A stretch of DNA of 6,611 nucleotides from a bacterium UBP9_UBA1432 (GTDB lineage: Bacteria > Vulcanimicrobiota > Xenobia > Xenobiales > Xenobiaceae): positions 1-6,611 of the forward strand of contig DCTU01000279.1 in NCBI GenBank assembly GCA_002329445.1, in the 5' to 3' direction. The notes beneath the pieces were generated by a model. It did no database searches. It saw only the letters and a program-made list of their open reading frames with translations, and had not been told where the DNA came from. A program made the translations under genes and the position numbers. Position 1 is the stretch's first letter, and each line of letters begins with the position of its first letter. Positions 1 through 5,834 of the stretch are shown here, piece by piece.

Positions 1-1
1 C

Positions 2-133
2 GCGGAGCAGTTCGTCGGCAAGGTGCCGCCGCTCAAGATCGAGGACATCGACGCGATCACGGGCGCGACGATCACCACACAGGCCGTGATCGACGGGATC
101 AACACGGCGTACGAAAAGCTGCTCGCGCAGTAA
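2..133 (+). CDS. rnfG: RnfG, FMN-binding electron transport subunit (3' end only)
   Basis: This is the last 43 codons and the stop of a gene that begins before the window. The visible residues contain D-A-I-T-G-A-T (fragment residues 17-23), which fits the flavin-transferase recognition pattern Dxx(s/t)gAT of RnfG/NqrC proteins. The Thr at fragment residue 23 (bases 68-70) is therefore the expected attachment point for covalent FMN. The rest is the short C-terminal helix usual after this motif, ending in AYEKLLAQ. RnfG is a membrane-anchored flavoprotein that relays electrons inside the Rnf complex. The stop is 18 bases before the rnfC start, so the two genes are very probably co-transcribed. 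The placement before rnfC is unusual. Between rnfD and rnfE, its usual place, there is no room for a gene. Another FMN-binding-domain protein remains possible, because most of the protein is not visible. Confidence 0.85.
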   Translation, partial: AEQFVGKVPPLKIEDIDAITGATITTQAVIDGINTAYEKLLAQ

Positions 134-151
134 GGAAAGGTGGGTGTTGGC

Positions 152-1468
152 ATGAAAAAACATACCTTTGCAGGCGGCATTCATCCGCTTCACGGGCAGC
201 ACGAGGGCAAGGCGGCGACCCGGGGAAAGCCCGTGCGCGAGTTTGTATCCGACAGCGTCTGCATCCCCATGGACATGCATCTGGGCGCGCCGTCCAAGCC
301 CTTGGTTCGAAAGGGCGACCATGTGAAGATCGGCCAGGTCATCGGCGAAGCGGTGGGGCCGCGCGGCATCCCGGTGCATGCGAGCGTCTCGGGCCTGGTG
401 ACGGAGGTCGGCCTCAAGCAGCAGCTCCTGAGCAATGCCAGCATGTGCGTGACCATCCAAAACGACTTTGCGGACGAGTGGGTGGAGTGCAAGGGCTTTG
501 GCAACGTGGAAACCGCGCCGGCGGACAAGATCGTCCCCGCGATTCTCGCGGCGGGCATCTGCGGCATGGGCGGCGCGTGCTTTCCCACGCACGCCAAGCT
601 GTCGCCGCCCTCGGGCAAGCGGATCCAGACGATCCTTCTCAACGGCGCCGAGTGCGAAACGTTTTTGACGAGCGACCATCGCCTGATGCTGGAAACGCCC
701 GGTCGGGTCGTGGACGGCCTGCGGGCGGCCATGCGCGCCCTTGGCGTAGGGCGCGGCGTAATCGCCATTGAGGACAACAAGCCCGACGCCATCGACGCGA
801 TGCAAAGGGCTTGCCGCGGCCGCGAGGGCGTGGAGGTGGCGGTGCTCAAGACCAAGTACCCGCAGGGCGGTGAAAAGCAGCTCATCCAGGCGGTCACGGG
901 GCGCGAGGTGCCCAGCGGCGGCCTGCCGATGGACGTGGGGGTCGTGGTGCTCAACGTGGGCACGGCGGCGGCCATCGCCGACGCGGTGGTCGACGGAAAG
1001 CCGCTCATCAGCCGGATCACGACGGTTACAGGCGCGGTCAGGGAGCCTTCAAACCTGCTGCTGCGCATCGGCACCCTGTTTGCCGACGCGGTCAGCGGCT
1101 GCGGCGGCTATGACGGGGAGCCGGGCAAGATCTTCGCCGGCGGCAGCATGACGGGCGTCTGCGCGCCGGACGATTCGGTCTCCATGACCAAGGCCACCAA
1201 CGGCATCGTCGTGCTGACGGAAAAGCAGGCGAGGTCGCAGACACAGCTTCCGTGCATCCGCTGCGGCCGCTGCGTGGACGCGTGCCCGGCGGGCCTGATG
1301 CCCTACCGGCTGATGCACCTGTGCGTGTCGGGCGACCTGGACCAGGCGGTCAAGGAGAATGTCAAGGACTGCATCCTCTGCGGAAGCTGCTCGTACATCT
1401 GCCCCGCCAAGCGCTGGCTTGCCGCCTCGTTCAAGAACGCCAAAGAGCAACTGGCAAGGAGGTCGTAA
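152..1468 (+). CDS. rnfC: RnfC, NADH-binding subunit of the ferredoxin:NAD+ oxidoreductase
   Basis: RnfC is the peripheral, cytoplasmic subunit that carries FMN and [4Fe-4S] clusters and passes electrons to NAD+. The 438-residue protein opens with KKHTFAGGIHP, typical of the family. It has a lipoyl-like N-terminal region (G-D-H-V-K-I-G-Q-V-I-G near residue 56). The Gly-rich nucleotide-binding loop GICGMGGACFPTHAKL starts at residue 135, and NGAECE spans 164-169. Two [4Fe-4S] motifs end the protein: C368/C371/C374/C378 and C407/C410/C413/C417. The length matches the short RnfC of Firmicutes rather than the much longer proteobacterial form. I chose ATG 152 because AAAGGTGG (136-143) sits 8 bases upstream and the protein then begins like its relatives. 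An in-frame GTG at 140 would overlap that site. One oddity is ECETFLT where the family normally reads ECEPYLT. Confidence 0.97.
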   Translation: MKKHTFAGGIHPLHGQHEGKAATRGKPVREFVSDSVCIPMDMHLGAPSKPLVRKGDHVKIGQVIGEAVGPRGIPVHASVSGLVTEVGLKQQLLSNASMCVTIQNDFADEWVECKGFGNVETAPADKIVPAILAAGICGMGGACFPTHAKLSPPSGKRIQTILLNGAECETFLTSDHRLMLETPGRVVDGLRAAMRALGVGRGVIAIEDNKPDAIDAMQRACRGREGVEVAVLKTKYPQGGEKQLIQAVTGREVPSGGLPMDVGVVVLNVGTAAAIADAVVDGKPLISRITTVTGAVREPSNLLLRIGTLFADAVSGCGGYDGEPGKIFAGGSMTGVCAPDDSVSMTKATNGIVVLTEKQARSQTQLPCIRCGRCVDACPAGLMPYRLMHLCVSGDLDQAVKENVKDCILCGSCSYICPAKRWLAASFKNAKEQLARRS

Positions 1469-1470
1469 CG

Positions 1471-2415
1471 ATGAGACTACGTCTTTCCACCGGCCCGCAT
1501 CTGCACGCGACGGAAACCACGCGCTCCCTCATGCAGGATGTGCTGATCGCGCTTTTGCCCGCGGCGGTGGCCGGCATTTACCTGTTTGGAGAGCGGGCCG
1601 CCGTGCTGCTTGCGGTATCCGTGGCTTCCGCGGTGCTGGCGGAGGCCGCCTGGCAAAGGCTGGCCGGCCAGCCTTTGCAGGTTCGCGACCTGTCCGCCGC
1701 GGTGACCGGCCTGCTCCTTGGCCTGAACCTGCCCTCCTCCGCGCCGTGGTGGCTGGCGGTGGTCGGCAGCGTGTTTGCGATTGTGGTGGTCAAGCAGCTC
1801 TTTGGCGGCATCGGCCATAACTTTTTAAACCCCGCGCTGGCGGCCCGCGCCGTGCTGCTGACGAGCTGGCCCGCCCGCATGACCACATTCTTCCTGCCCG
1901 AAAGGCTCGTGGAGATCGGCGGCGCTTCCGCGGCCCAGTTCGGCGACGCGGTGACCAGCGCCACGCCGCTTGCCAAGGGCGGCACGGCCATCATGGACCT
2001 TTTGCTGGGAAACGTCCCCGGCTCCATCGGCGAGGTGTGCAAGGTGGCGATCCTGCTCGGCTTTGCGTACCTGCTCGTGCGCGGGACGATCGGCTTTCAC
2101 ATCCCCGTTTTGTTCGTAGGCACCGTGGCGCTGATGACGTGGCTGCTGGGCGGGGATCCGCTCGTGGCGGTGCTGTCCGGCGGCGTGCTCTTTGGCGCGG
2201 TGTTCATGGCCACGGATTACACGACCAACCCGATGCTGGCAAGGGGCCAGTGCGTGTTCGCGGTCGGCTGCGGCGTCATCGTCACCCTGATCCGCCAGTA
2301 CGGCGGCTATCCTGAGGGCGTGACGTACGCCATCCTGCTGATGAACGTCCTCACCCCATTGCTGGACAAGTGGATGAAGCGCAGAGTTTATGGGGAGGTG
2401 AAGCAGCATGCCTAA
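1471..2415 (+). CDS. rnfD: RnfD, membrane flavoprotein subunit of Rnf
   Basis: This is a 314-residue integral membrane protein of the NqrB/RnfD family, which carries covalent FMN and forms part of the ion-translocating core. Family landmarks are visible in order. GPHLHATETTRSLMQDVLIALLPA-type sequence starts at residue 8, and LLLGLNLPSSAPWW lies near residue 85. GGIGHNFLNPALAARA follows, then D159-A-V-T-S-A-T165-P-L, and FMATDYTTNP near the end. T165 is the expected FMN acceptor by the pattern Dxx(s/t)gAT, here with Ser in place of the Gly. Several long hydrophobic helices alternate with short loops. ATG 1471 is preceded by a perfect AAGGAGG at 1456-1462, which lies inside the rnfC 3' end. 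The gap to rnfC is only 2 bases, and the 3' end overlaps rnfE by 8 bases, indicating translational coupling. Confidence 0.97.
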   Translation: MRLRLSTGPHLHATETTRSLMQDVLIALLPAAVAGIYLFGERAAVLLAVSVASAVLAEAAWQRLAGQPLQVRDLSAAVTGLLLGLNLPSSAPWWLAVVGSVFAIVVVKQLFGGIGHNFLNPALAARAVLLTSWPARMTTFFLPERLVEIGGASAAQFGDAVTSATPLAKGGTAIMDLLLGNVPGSIGEVCKVAILLGFAYLLVRGTIGFHIPVLFVGTVALMTWLLGGDPLVAVLSGGVLFGAVFMATDYTTNPMLARGQCVFAVGCGVIVTLIRQYGGYPEGVTYAILLMNVLTPLLDKWMKRRVYGEVKQHA

Positions 2416-3052
2416 GGCAAACAAGCCGTCGCTTCGCGGCGTGTTCTTAAACGGTGTCTTCAACGAAAACCCGACCTTCCGCCTGGTGCTGGGCGTCTGC
2501 CCGACGCTGGCGTCCACGACGGCCGCGCTCAACGGCGTGGGCATGGGCCTGGCGGCGACGTTCGTGCTGGTCGGCTCCAACGTGGTCATTTCGCTTCTTC
2601 GCAAGTTCATTCCCGACAAGGTGCGCATTCCCGCGTTCGTGGTGGTCATCTGCACCTTCGTGACCATCGTGCAGATGCTGATGCAGGCGTTTTTGCCCCC
2701 GCTGTATGACGCGCTCGGCATCTTCATCCCGCTGATCGTCGTCAACTGCATCATCCTGGCGCGGGCGGAGGCGTTCGCGTGCAAGAACGGCGTCCTGGCC
2801 TCCGGCATGGACGGCCTCGGCATGGGCCTTGGCTTCACGCTGGCGCTGACGCTGATCGGCTCGGTCCGCGAGCTGATCGGCAGCGGCTCGCTCTTTGGCA
2901 TGAACCTGCTGGGCGCCGCGTATGAGCCGATGCTCCTGTTGGTGCTGGCGCCGGGCGCGTTCATCACATTTGGCCTGATCCTGGGCGGAATCAACGCGAT
3001 CACGGCCAGGTCGCAGAAGAAAAAGGCCGCGAAGGGAGGCGCAAGCGCATGA
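2408..3052 (+). CDS. rnfE: RnfE, membrane subunit of Rnf (RnfA/RnfE family)
   Basis: This is a 214-residue membrane protein, paralogous to RnfA and to NqrD. The two proteins pack in opposite orientation in the membrane and together hold an intramembrane iron-sulfur centre between conserved cysteines. Here those residues are C31, in GVCPTLASTT, and C114, in VVNCIILARAEAFA. The start NGVFNENPTFRLVLGVCP is typical of RnfE, and the protein ends in a Lys-rich cytoplasmic tail (residues about 205-210). ATG 2408 is supported by GGAGGTG at 2394-2400, 7 bases upstream. The gene overlaps the rnfD end by 8 bases and shares an ATGA with rnfA. It follows rnfD directly, whereas in the common CDGEAB order rnfG lies between them. 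Confidence 0.97.
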   Translation: MPKANKPSLRGVFLNGVFNENPTFRLVLGVCPTLASTTAALNGVGMGLAATFVLVGSNVVISLLRKFIPDKVRIPAFVVVICTFVTIVQMLMQAFLPPLYDALGIFIPLIVVNCIILARAEAFACKNGVLASGMDGLGMGLGFTLALTLIGSVRELIGSGSLFGMNLLGAAYEPMLLLVLAPGAFITFGLILGGINAITARSQKKKAAKGGASA

Positions 3053-3639
3053 CCATGAGCGTTTCGGGCGTGCTGCTGTTCATGGTGAGCTGCGTGCTCG
3101 TCAACAACTATATCTTCTCCCGGTTCCTCGGCTGCTGCCCGTTCCTGGGCGTTTCCAGCAAGGTGGAGACGGCCACGGGCATGGGCATGGCGGTCATGTT
3201 CGTCATGGGCCTGGCGTCCCTGTTCACGTGGCTGGTGTACCACTACGTGCTGGTGCCGCTTCAGCTCACCTACCTGGACACCATCGCGTTCATCCTGGTC
3301 ATCGCGGCGCTGGTGCAGTTCGTGGAAATGTTCATGAAAAAGTCCATGAAGGCGCTGTACAACGCGCTCGGTATCTACCTGCCGCTGATCACCACCAACT
3401 GCGCGGTGCTCGGCGCGGCCATTTTGAACATCACGGAGAGCTATTCGCTCATCGAGGCGGTCCTGAACGGCGTATTCAGCGCGGCGGGCTTCCTGCTGGC
3501 CATCACCTTGATGGCGGGCGTGCGCGAAAGGCTGGAATCGTCGAACATCCCCGAGAGCATGAAGGGTTTCCCGATCAGCCTCGTGACGGCGGGCCTGTTG
3601 TCCATCGCGTTTATGGGCTTTGCCGGGCTGGTCAAGTAA
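3049..3639 (+). CDS. rnfA: RnfA, membrane subunit of Rnf (RnfA/RnfE family)
   Basis: This is a 196-residue membrane protein with about six hydrophobic helices, the partner of RnfE and a relative of NqrE. The N-terminal VLVNNYIFSRFLGCCPFLGV region gives C29/C30, and TTNCAVLGAA gives C118. These are the positions where the family's conserved cysteines bind the intramembrane iron-sulfur centre that moves electrons from the cytoplasmic RnfB side to the flavins outside. ATG 3049 overlaps the rnfE stop (ATGA). GGGAGG at 3034-3039 lies 9 bases upstream of it. A second ATG at 3055 is 15 bases from that site and is less likely. Length is close to the usual size of about 190-200 residues. Confidence 0.97.
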   Translation: MTMSVSGVLLFMVSCVLVNNYIFSRFLGCCPFLGVSSKVETATGMGMAVMFVMGLASLFTWLVYHYVLVPLQLTYLDTIAFILVIAALVQFVEMFMKKSMKALYNALGIYLPLITTNCAVLGAAILNITESYSLIEAVLNGVFSAAGFLLAITLMAGVRERLESSNIPESMKGFPISLVTAGLLSIAFMGFAGLVK

Positions 3640-3651
3640 AGGAGGGGTCGC

Positions 3652-4458
3652 ATGAACTTCACGGCCATTCTCTATGCCGCGCTCGCCCTGGGCGGGCTGG
3701 GCGTTCTGTTCGGCGCGGTGCTAAGCTTTGCGGATAAGAAATTTGCCGTGCCGGTGGACGATCGGATCCCCCGGGTGCGCGAGGCGCTGCCCGGCGCCAA
3801 CTGCGGCGCGTGCGGATACGCGGGCTGCGACGCGCTGGCCGCGGCCATCGTCAGCGGCGATGCGCGGCCGGACGACTGCCCGGTCGGCGGCGCCAAGTGC
3901 GCCAAGGCCATCTCCGAAATCATGGGCGTCGAAACGCCGCAGGAAGAGGAGCCGCTGGTCGCCAAGGTCATCTGCCAGGGCGAAGTCGGCGTGTCCAAGC
4001 ACCGCTACGATTACGATGGCTTCCCAAGCTGCCAGATGGCCTCCTCCATGGCCGGCGGCCCGAAGAAATGCCCCTACGCCTGCGTGGGCCTCGGGGACTG
4101 CGTGCAGGTCTGCAAGTTTGACGCGATCAAGGTGGTGAACGGCCTGGCTGTGGTGGACGAGCAAAAGTGCACCGCGTGCGGCCTGTGCGCCAAGGTGTGC
4201 CCGCGCCACTCCATCCGCCTGTCGCCGCGCAGCGCCACAGTCATGGTGCACTGCCAAAACCGCGATTCCGCGCGCCAGGCGCGCGAGGAGTGCATGAAAG
4301 CGTGCATCGCCTGCAGGCGGTGCGTGAAGGAGTGCAAATACGACGCGATCACCGTGGACGACGGGTTTGCGTACATCGATCCGGAAAAGTGCACCCGTTG
4401 CGGCGCGTGCGTCAAGGTGTGCCCGATGGGGTGCATCAAGATGCTGGAGCATCACTGA
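3652..4458 (+). CDS. rnfB: RnfB, polyferredoxin electron-input subunit of Rnf
   Basis: RnfB accepts electrons from reduced ferredoxin on the cytoplasmic face and feeds them to RnfA/RnfE. The 268-residue protein has an N-terminal membrane helix (about residues 4-26). A 4Fe-4S domain follows, with C51/C54/C59/C76 in PGANCGACGYAGC and PDDC. A ferredoxin region follows that is internally duplicated (about 104-195 and 197-268). The first copy has C140/C144/C150/C154 and C173/C176/C179/C183. The second has C214/C218/C221/C224/C228 and C247/C250/C253/C257. In all there are 26 cysteines. About five clusters are plausible, but the exact number cannot be read from sequence alone. ATG 3652 has AAAGGAGGGG at 3638-3646. 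This is the last gene of the operon, and a strong terminator follows 33 bases after its stop. Confidence 0.97.
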   Translation: MNFTAILYAALALGGLGVLFGAVLSFADKKFAVPVDDRIPRVREALPGANCGACGYAGCDALAAAIVSGDARPDDCPVGGAKCAKAISEIMGVETPQEEEPLVAKVICQGEVGVSKHRYDYDGFPSCQMASSMAGGPKKCPYACVGLGDCVQVCKFDAIKVVNGLAVVDEQKCTACGLCAKVCPRHSIRLSPRSATVMVHCQNRDSARQAREECMKACIACRRCVKECKYDAITVDDGFAYIDPEKCTRCGACVKVCPMGCIKMLEHH

Positions 4459-4489
4459 GCGGGGAAAGCCGCCTAAAAAGGGGTACAGG

Positions 4490-4527
4490 GTGCCGCGCAG
4501 GACGCCGTTCCTGCGCGGCGCTTTTTT
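4490..4527 (+). terminator. Rho-independent terminator of the rnf operon
   Basis: Perfect 11-bp arms GCCGCGCAGGA (4492-4502) and TCCTGCGCGGC (4509-4519) enclose a 6-base loop. They extend to 13 bp with one T-G wobble and a G-C pair, and six T residues follow at 4522-4527. This is a textbook intrinsic terminator directly after rnfB. Confidence 0.93.
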
Positions 4528-4541
4528 CGCCGTCCCGGCAT

Positions 4542-4565
4542 AAAAAAAGACCGGCCGACTGCCGG
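4542..4565 (-). terminator. Rho-independent terminator for the minus-strand phosphoesterase unit
   Basis: On the minus strand a hairpin with arms CCGGC/GCCGG (4561-4565 and 4551-4555) and a 5-base loop is followed, after two bases, by seven T residues (4548-4542). It lies 35 bases beyond the stop of the metallophosphoesterase gene. The stem is short but fully GC, and alternative pairings with a bulge could lengthen it. Confidence 0.75.
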
Positions 4566-4600
4566 CCCGTCCGCGCCTTTAAGCCGCTCCGGCGATCCCC

Positions 4601-5314
4601 TCACGCCGGCTCGGGCAGTTGAAACAGCCGAAACCCCAGCCCGTCGCAGCTCACCTGGTGGTAGCGCACCCCGCAAAGCTCGCCCGAAAACGCCCCGGAA
4701 AGCCCCGGGCCATGGAGATGGCCATATACCGCGTCCGAAACGCCGTAGCGGGAAAGCAGGGCCGTGACCTCGGTTGAAAGCGATTTGTCGGCAAACGGGG
4801 GATAGTGCAGCATGGCGACGCGCCATATGGGGCCGGCATGGCCCTTGAGCCTTCGCTCGCCGTCCTTGAGGGACAGCTCCAGCCGCAAAAGCTCCCGCTC
4901 GTAAATGCGCCGATCGTCCTCCTCAAGCGGCGCGCTGCCCGGACACAGCCATCCGCGCGCGCCATAGACGAGCACCCGGCCAAACAGCAGTGCATCGTTT
5001 TGCAGCGCGTACAGGCCCTGTGGCAGCGCCTTTCGCACGCGGGAGATGGAGCTCCACCAGAAATCATGGTTGCCGCGCAGGAGCACCTTGCGGCCCGGCA
5101 GAGAGCCGATCGCCAAAAGGTCCGGCATCGCGTCCTGAAGCCGCATGGCCCAGCTGGTGTCGCCGGGCAAAAGCACGAGGTCCTCCGGTTTGACGCGCGC
5201 ACGCCAATCCGCCTGTATCCGCTCGAAATGGTCCGCCCAGTGCGGACCAAAGACATCCATCGGCTTTACGTCGCCTCCGGGCAGATGCAGGTCGCTGATG
5301 GCGTACACGTTCAC
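4601..5314 (-). CDS. Calcineurin-like metallophosphoesterase, COG1768-like
   Basis: This is a 237-residue predicted cytoplasmic metal-dependent phosphohydrolase. All the usual metal-binding motifs are present in order. D8-L-H10 lies in ISDLHL, G51-D52 in LLPGDTSWAM, G81-N82-H83-D84 in RGNHDFWW, H170 in MLHYPPF, and G198-H199-L200-H201 in VYGHLHG. The context KPMDVFGPHW and PGDTSWAM resembles the COG1768 group of predicted phosphohydrolases common in Firmicutes. Its natural substrate is not known to me. There is no signal peptide. The start is GTG 5314, overlapping the upstream stop as GTGA, with AGGAGG 7 bases upstream. Reading further upstream in this frame gives only Arg/Gly-rich nonsense opposite the acidic tail of the neighbouring gene. 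The gene is translationally coupled to the zinc-binding protein gene and ends at its own terminator. Confidence 0.9.
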   Translation of the reverse strand: MNVYAISDLHLPGGDVKPMDVFGPHWADHFERIQADWRARVKPEDLVLLPGDTSWAMRLQDAMPDLLAIGSLPGRKVLLRGNHDFWWSSISRVRKALPQGLYALQNDALLFGRVLVYGARGWLCPGSAPLEEDDRRIYERELLRLELSLKDGERRLKGHAGPIWRVAMLHYPPFADKSLSTEVTALLSRYGVSDAVYGHLHGPGLSGAFSGELCGVRYHQVSCDGLGFRLFQLPEPA

Positions 5315-5760
5315 ATGTCTTCCTCCTCGGACTCCTCGTCGCCGTCGGCCTCCTCCTCGGCCAGCACGTCGTCCAGCGACAGCTCGCGGTCGATCTCGCC
5401 CAGCTCCGGCACCGGGATGTCGTCCTCCTCGGTGTCGATGGCGATCTCCTCCATCTCGCTGGCCTCGTCCAGCTCCAACGGGTCGTCGGCCGGCTCGGCT
5501 TTTTTGGCCAGGGATTCGACGCTCTCCATTTCCTTTTGGCAAAACAGGCACATGTCCTTGCCGGGCAGGGCCGGGTTTTCATTGCAGACCGAGCAAAACT
5601 CAAACAGGGTATCCCGCCGCTCCACGCCCTTCATCTCCCGGGCGCAGACGGTGCAATAGGGGGAATCGTCCAGAATGTAGTTCAGTTCACATCGGGGGCA
5701 TTTTCGAATGGCCAACCGGGACGCCTCCCTTTCCTGGTGTCTTTTTGTAGCCATATCCAT
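5311..5760 (-). CDS. Small protein with two tandem Cys4 zinc-binding units and an acidic tail, function unknown
   Basis: I do not recognise a named family for this 149-residue protein. After a basic start (residues 6-20) come two Cys4 units with identical spacing: C21/C24/C36/C39 and C56/C59/C71/C74, each CxxC-x11-CxxC. Each is followed by xxEM, so they look like a tandem duplication with a 35-residue period. Zinc binding is inferred from this pattern. Residues 89-149 form an extremely acidic tail with 31 Asp/Glu and a single basic residue (R125), presumably disordered. There is no signal peptide. ATG 5760 is preferred because AAGGAAAGA lies 6 bases upstream (5775-5767). A second ATG at 5754 is farther from it. 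The gene is first in a two-gene unit with the metallophosphoesterase. A role as an adaptor or in nucleic-acid or protein binding would fit, but that is a guess. Confidence 0.85.
   Translation of the reverse strand: MDMATKRHQEREASRLAIRKCPRCELNYILDDSPYCTVCAREMKGVERRDTLFEFCSVCNENPALPGKDMCLFCQKEMESVESLAKKAEPADDPLELDEASEMEEIAIDTEEDDIPVPELGEIDRELSLDDVLAEEEADGDEESEEEDM
5322..5327 (-). promoter_or_regulatory. Ribosome binding site inside the acidic-tail codons
   Basis: On the minus strand AGGAGG is formed by consecutive Glu codons near the end of the zinc-binding protein gene. It sits 7 bases before the GTG start at 5314. It decides the start of the metallophosphoesterase and supports coupled translation of the two genes. 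Confidence 0.75.
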
Positions 5761-5773
5761 ACCAAATCTTTCC

Positions 5774-5791
5774 TTGGCAATTGATTGCCAA
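5774..5791. promoter_or_regulatory. Perfect 8-bp dyad in the divergent promoter region (candidate operator)
   Basis: TTGGCAAT-TG-ATTGCCAA is an exact inverted repeat with a 2-base centre. It lies just outside the -35 of the rightward promoter and inside the predicted 5' leader of the leftward transcript, touching the first two bases of that gene's ribosome binding site. It could be a protein operator or an RNA hairpin (7 bp with a 4-base loop). The sequence does not decide between them. Confidence 0.6.
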
Positions 5792-5796
5792 ATTTG

Positions 5797-5825
5797 TTGA
5801 GAATTTTATACGATATTATTACAAT
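5797..5825 (+). promoter_or_regulatory. Sigma-70-type promoter of the exported-protein gene
   Basis: The -35 is TTGAGA (5797-5802), the spacer is exactly 17 bases, and the -10 is TACAAT (5820-5825). Each hexamer is one base from consensus. The expected transcription start is near 5832, giving a leader of about 40 bases before ATG 5872. The region is AT-rich in contrast to the surrounding GC-rich genes. Confidence 0.7.
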
Positions 5826-5833
5826 CCTGTTAA
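5805..5833 (-). promoter_or_regulatory. Sigma-70-type promoter of the zinc-binding protein/phosphoesterase unit
   Basis: On the minus strand the -35 is TTAACA (5833-5828), the spacer is exactly 17 bases, and the -10 is TATAAA (5810-5805). Each hexamer is one base from consensus. The expected start is near 5798, giving a leader of about 38 bases to ATG 5760. This promoter overlaps the rightward promoter almost completely. Confidence 0.68.
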
Positions 5834-5834
5834 A

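Noticed and set aside
140..151. GTG at 140 as the rnfC start
   Set aside because: It falls on top of the ribosome binding site and adds four residues not typical of RnfC. ATG 152 gives the family-like KKHTFAGGIHP start.
190..1074. A 294-codon minus-strand open frame opposite rnfC
   Set aside because: It is a compositional shadow of rnfC with no motifs and no ribosome binding site tied to a sensible start.
1825..3243. A 472-codon open frame on the minus strand opposite rnfD, rnfE and rnfA
   Set aside because: The translation is His/Arg/Gln/Ala-rich in most of its length and lacks any family motif. It lies opposite three certain genes, and in this GC-rich DNA stops are rare in the antisense frames.
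4111..4348. Lys in place of Pro after the last Cys of two RnfB cluster motifs (VCKFDAI, ECKYDAI)
   Set aside because: Replacement of this Pro is seen in many ferredoxin-like domains, and the cluster ligands are intact, so I do not count it as unusual by itself.
4459..4472. Small GCGG/CCGC hairpin directly after the rnfB stop
   Set aside because: It has only four base pairs and no T-tract, and a far stronger terminator follows it.
5315..5551. Upstream extension of the metallophosphoesterase to an ATG at 5551
   Set aside because: The added 79 residues are Arg/Gly-rich antisense-like noise from the acidic-tail codons. The GTG at 5314 has the ribosome binding site and begins two codons before the first conserved strand.
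4805..5659. A 284-codon plus-strand open frame opposite the phosphoesterase and zinc-binding protein genes
   Set aside because: Its poly-Ser section is simply the reverse complement of the Glu/Asp codon run. The minus-strand reading has all the metal-binding motifs and coupled starts.
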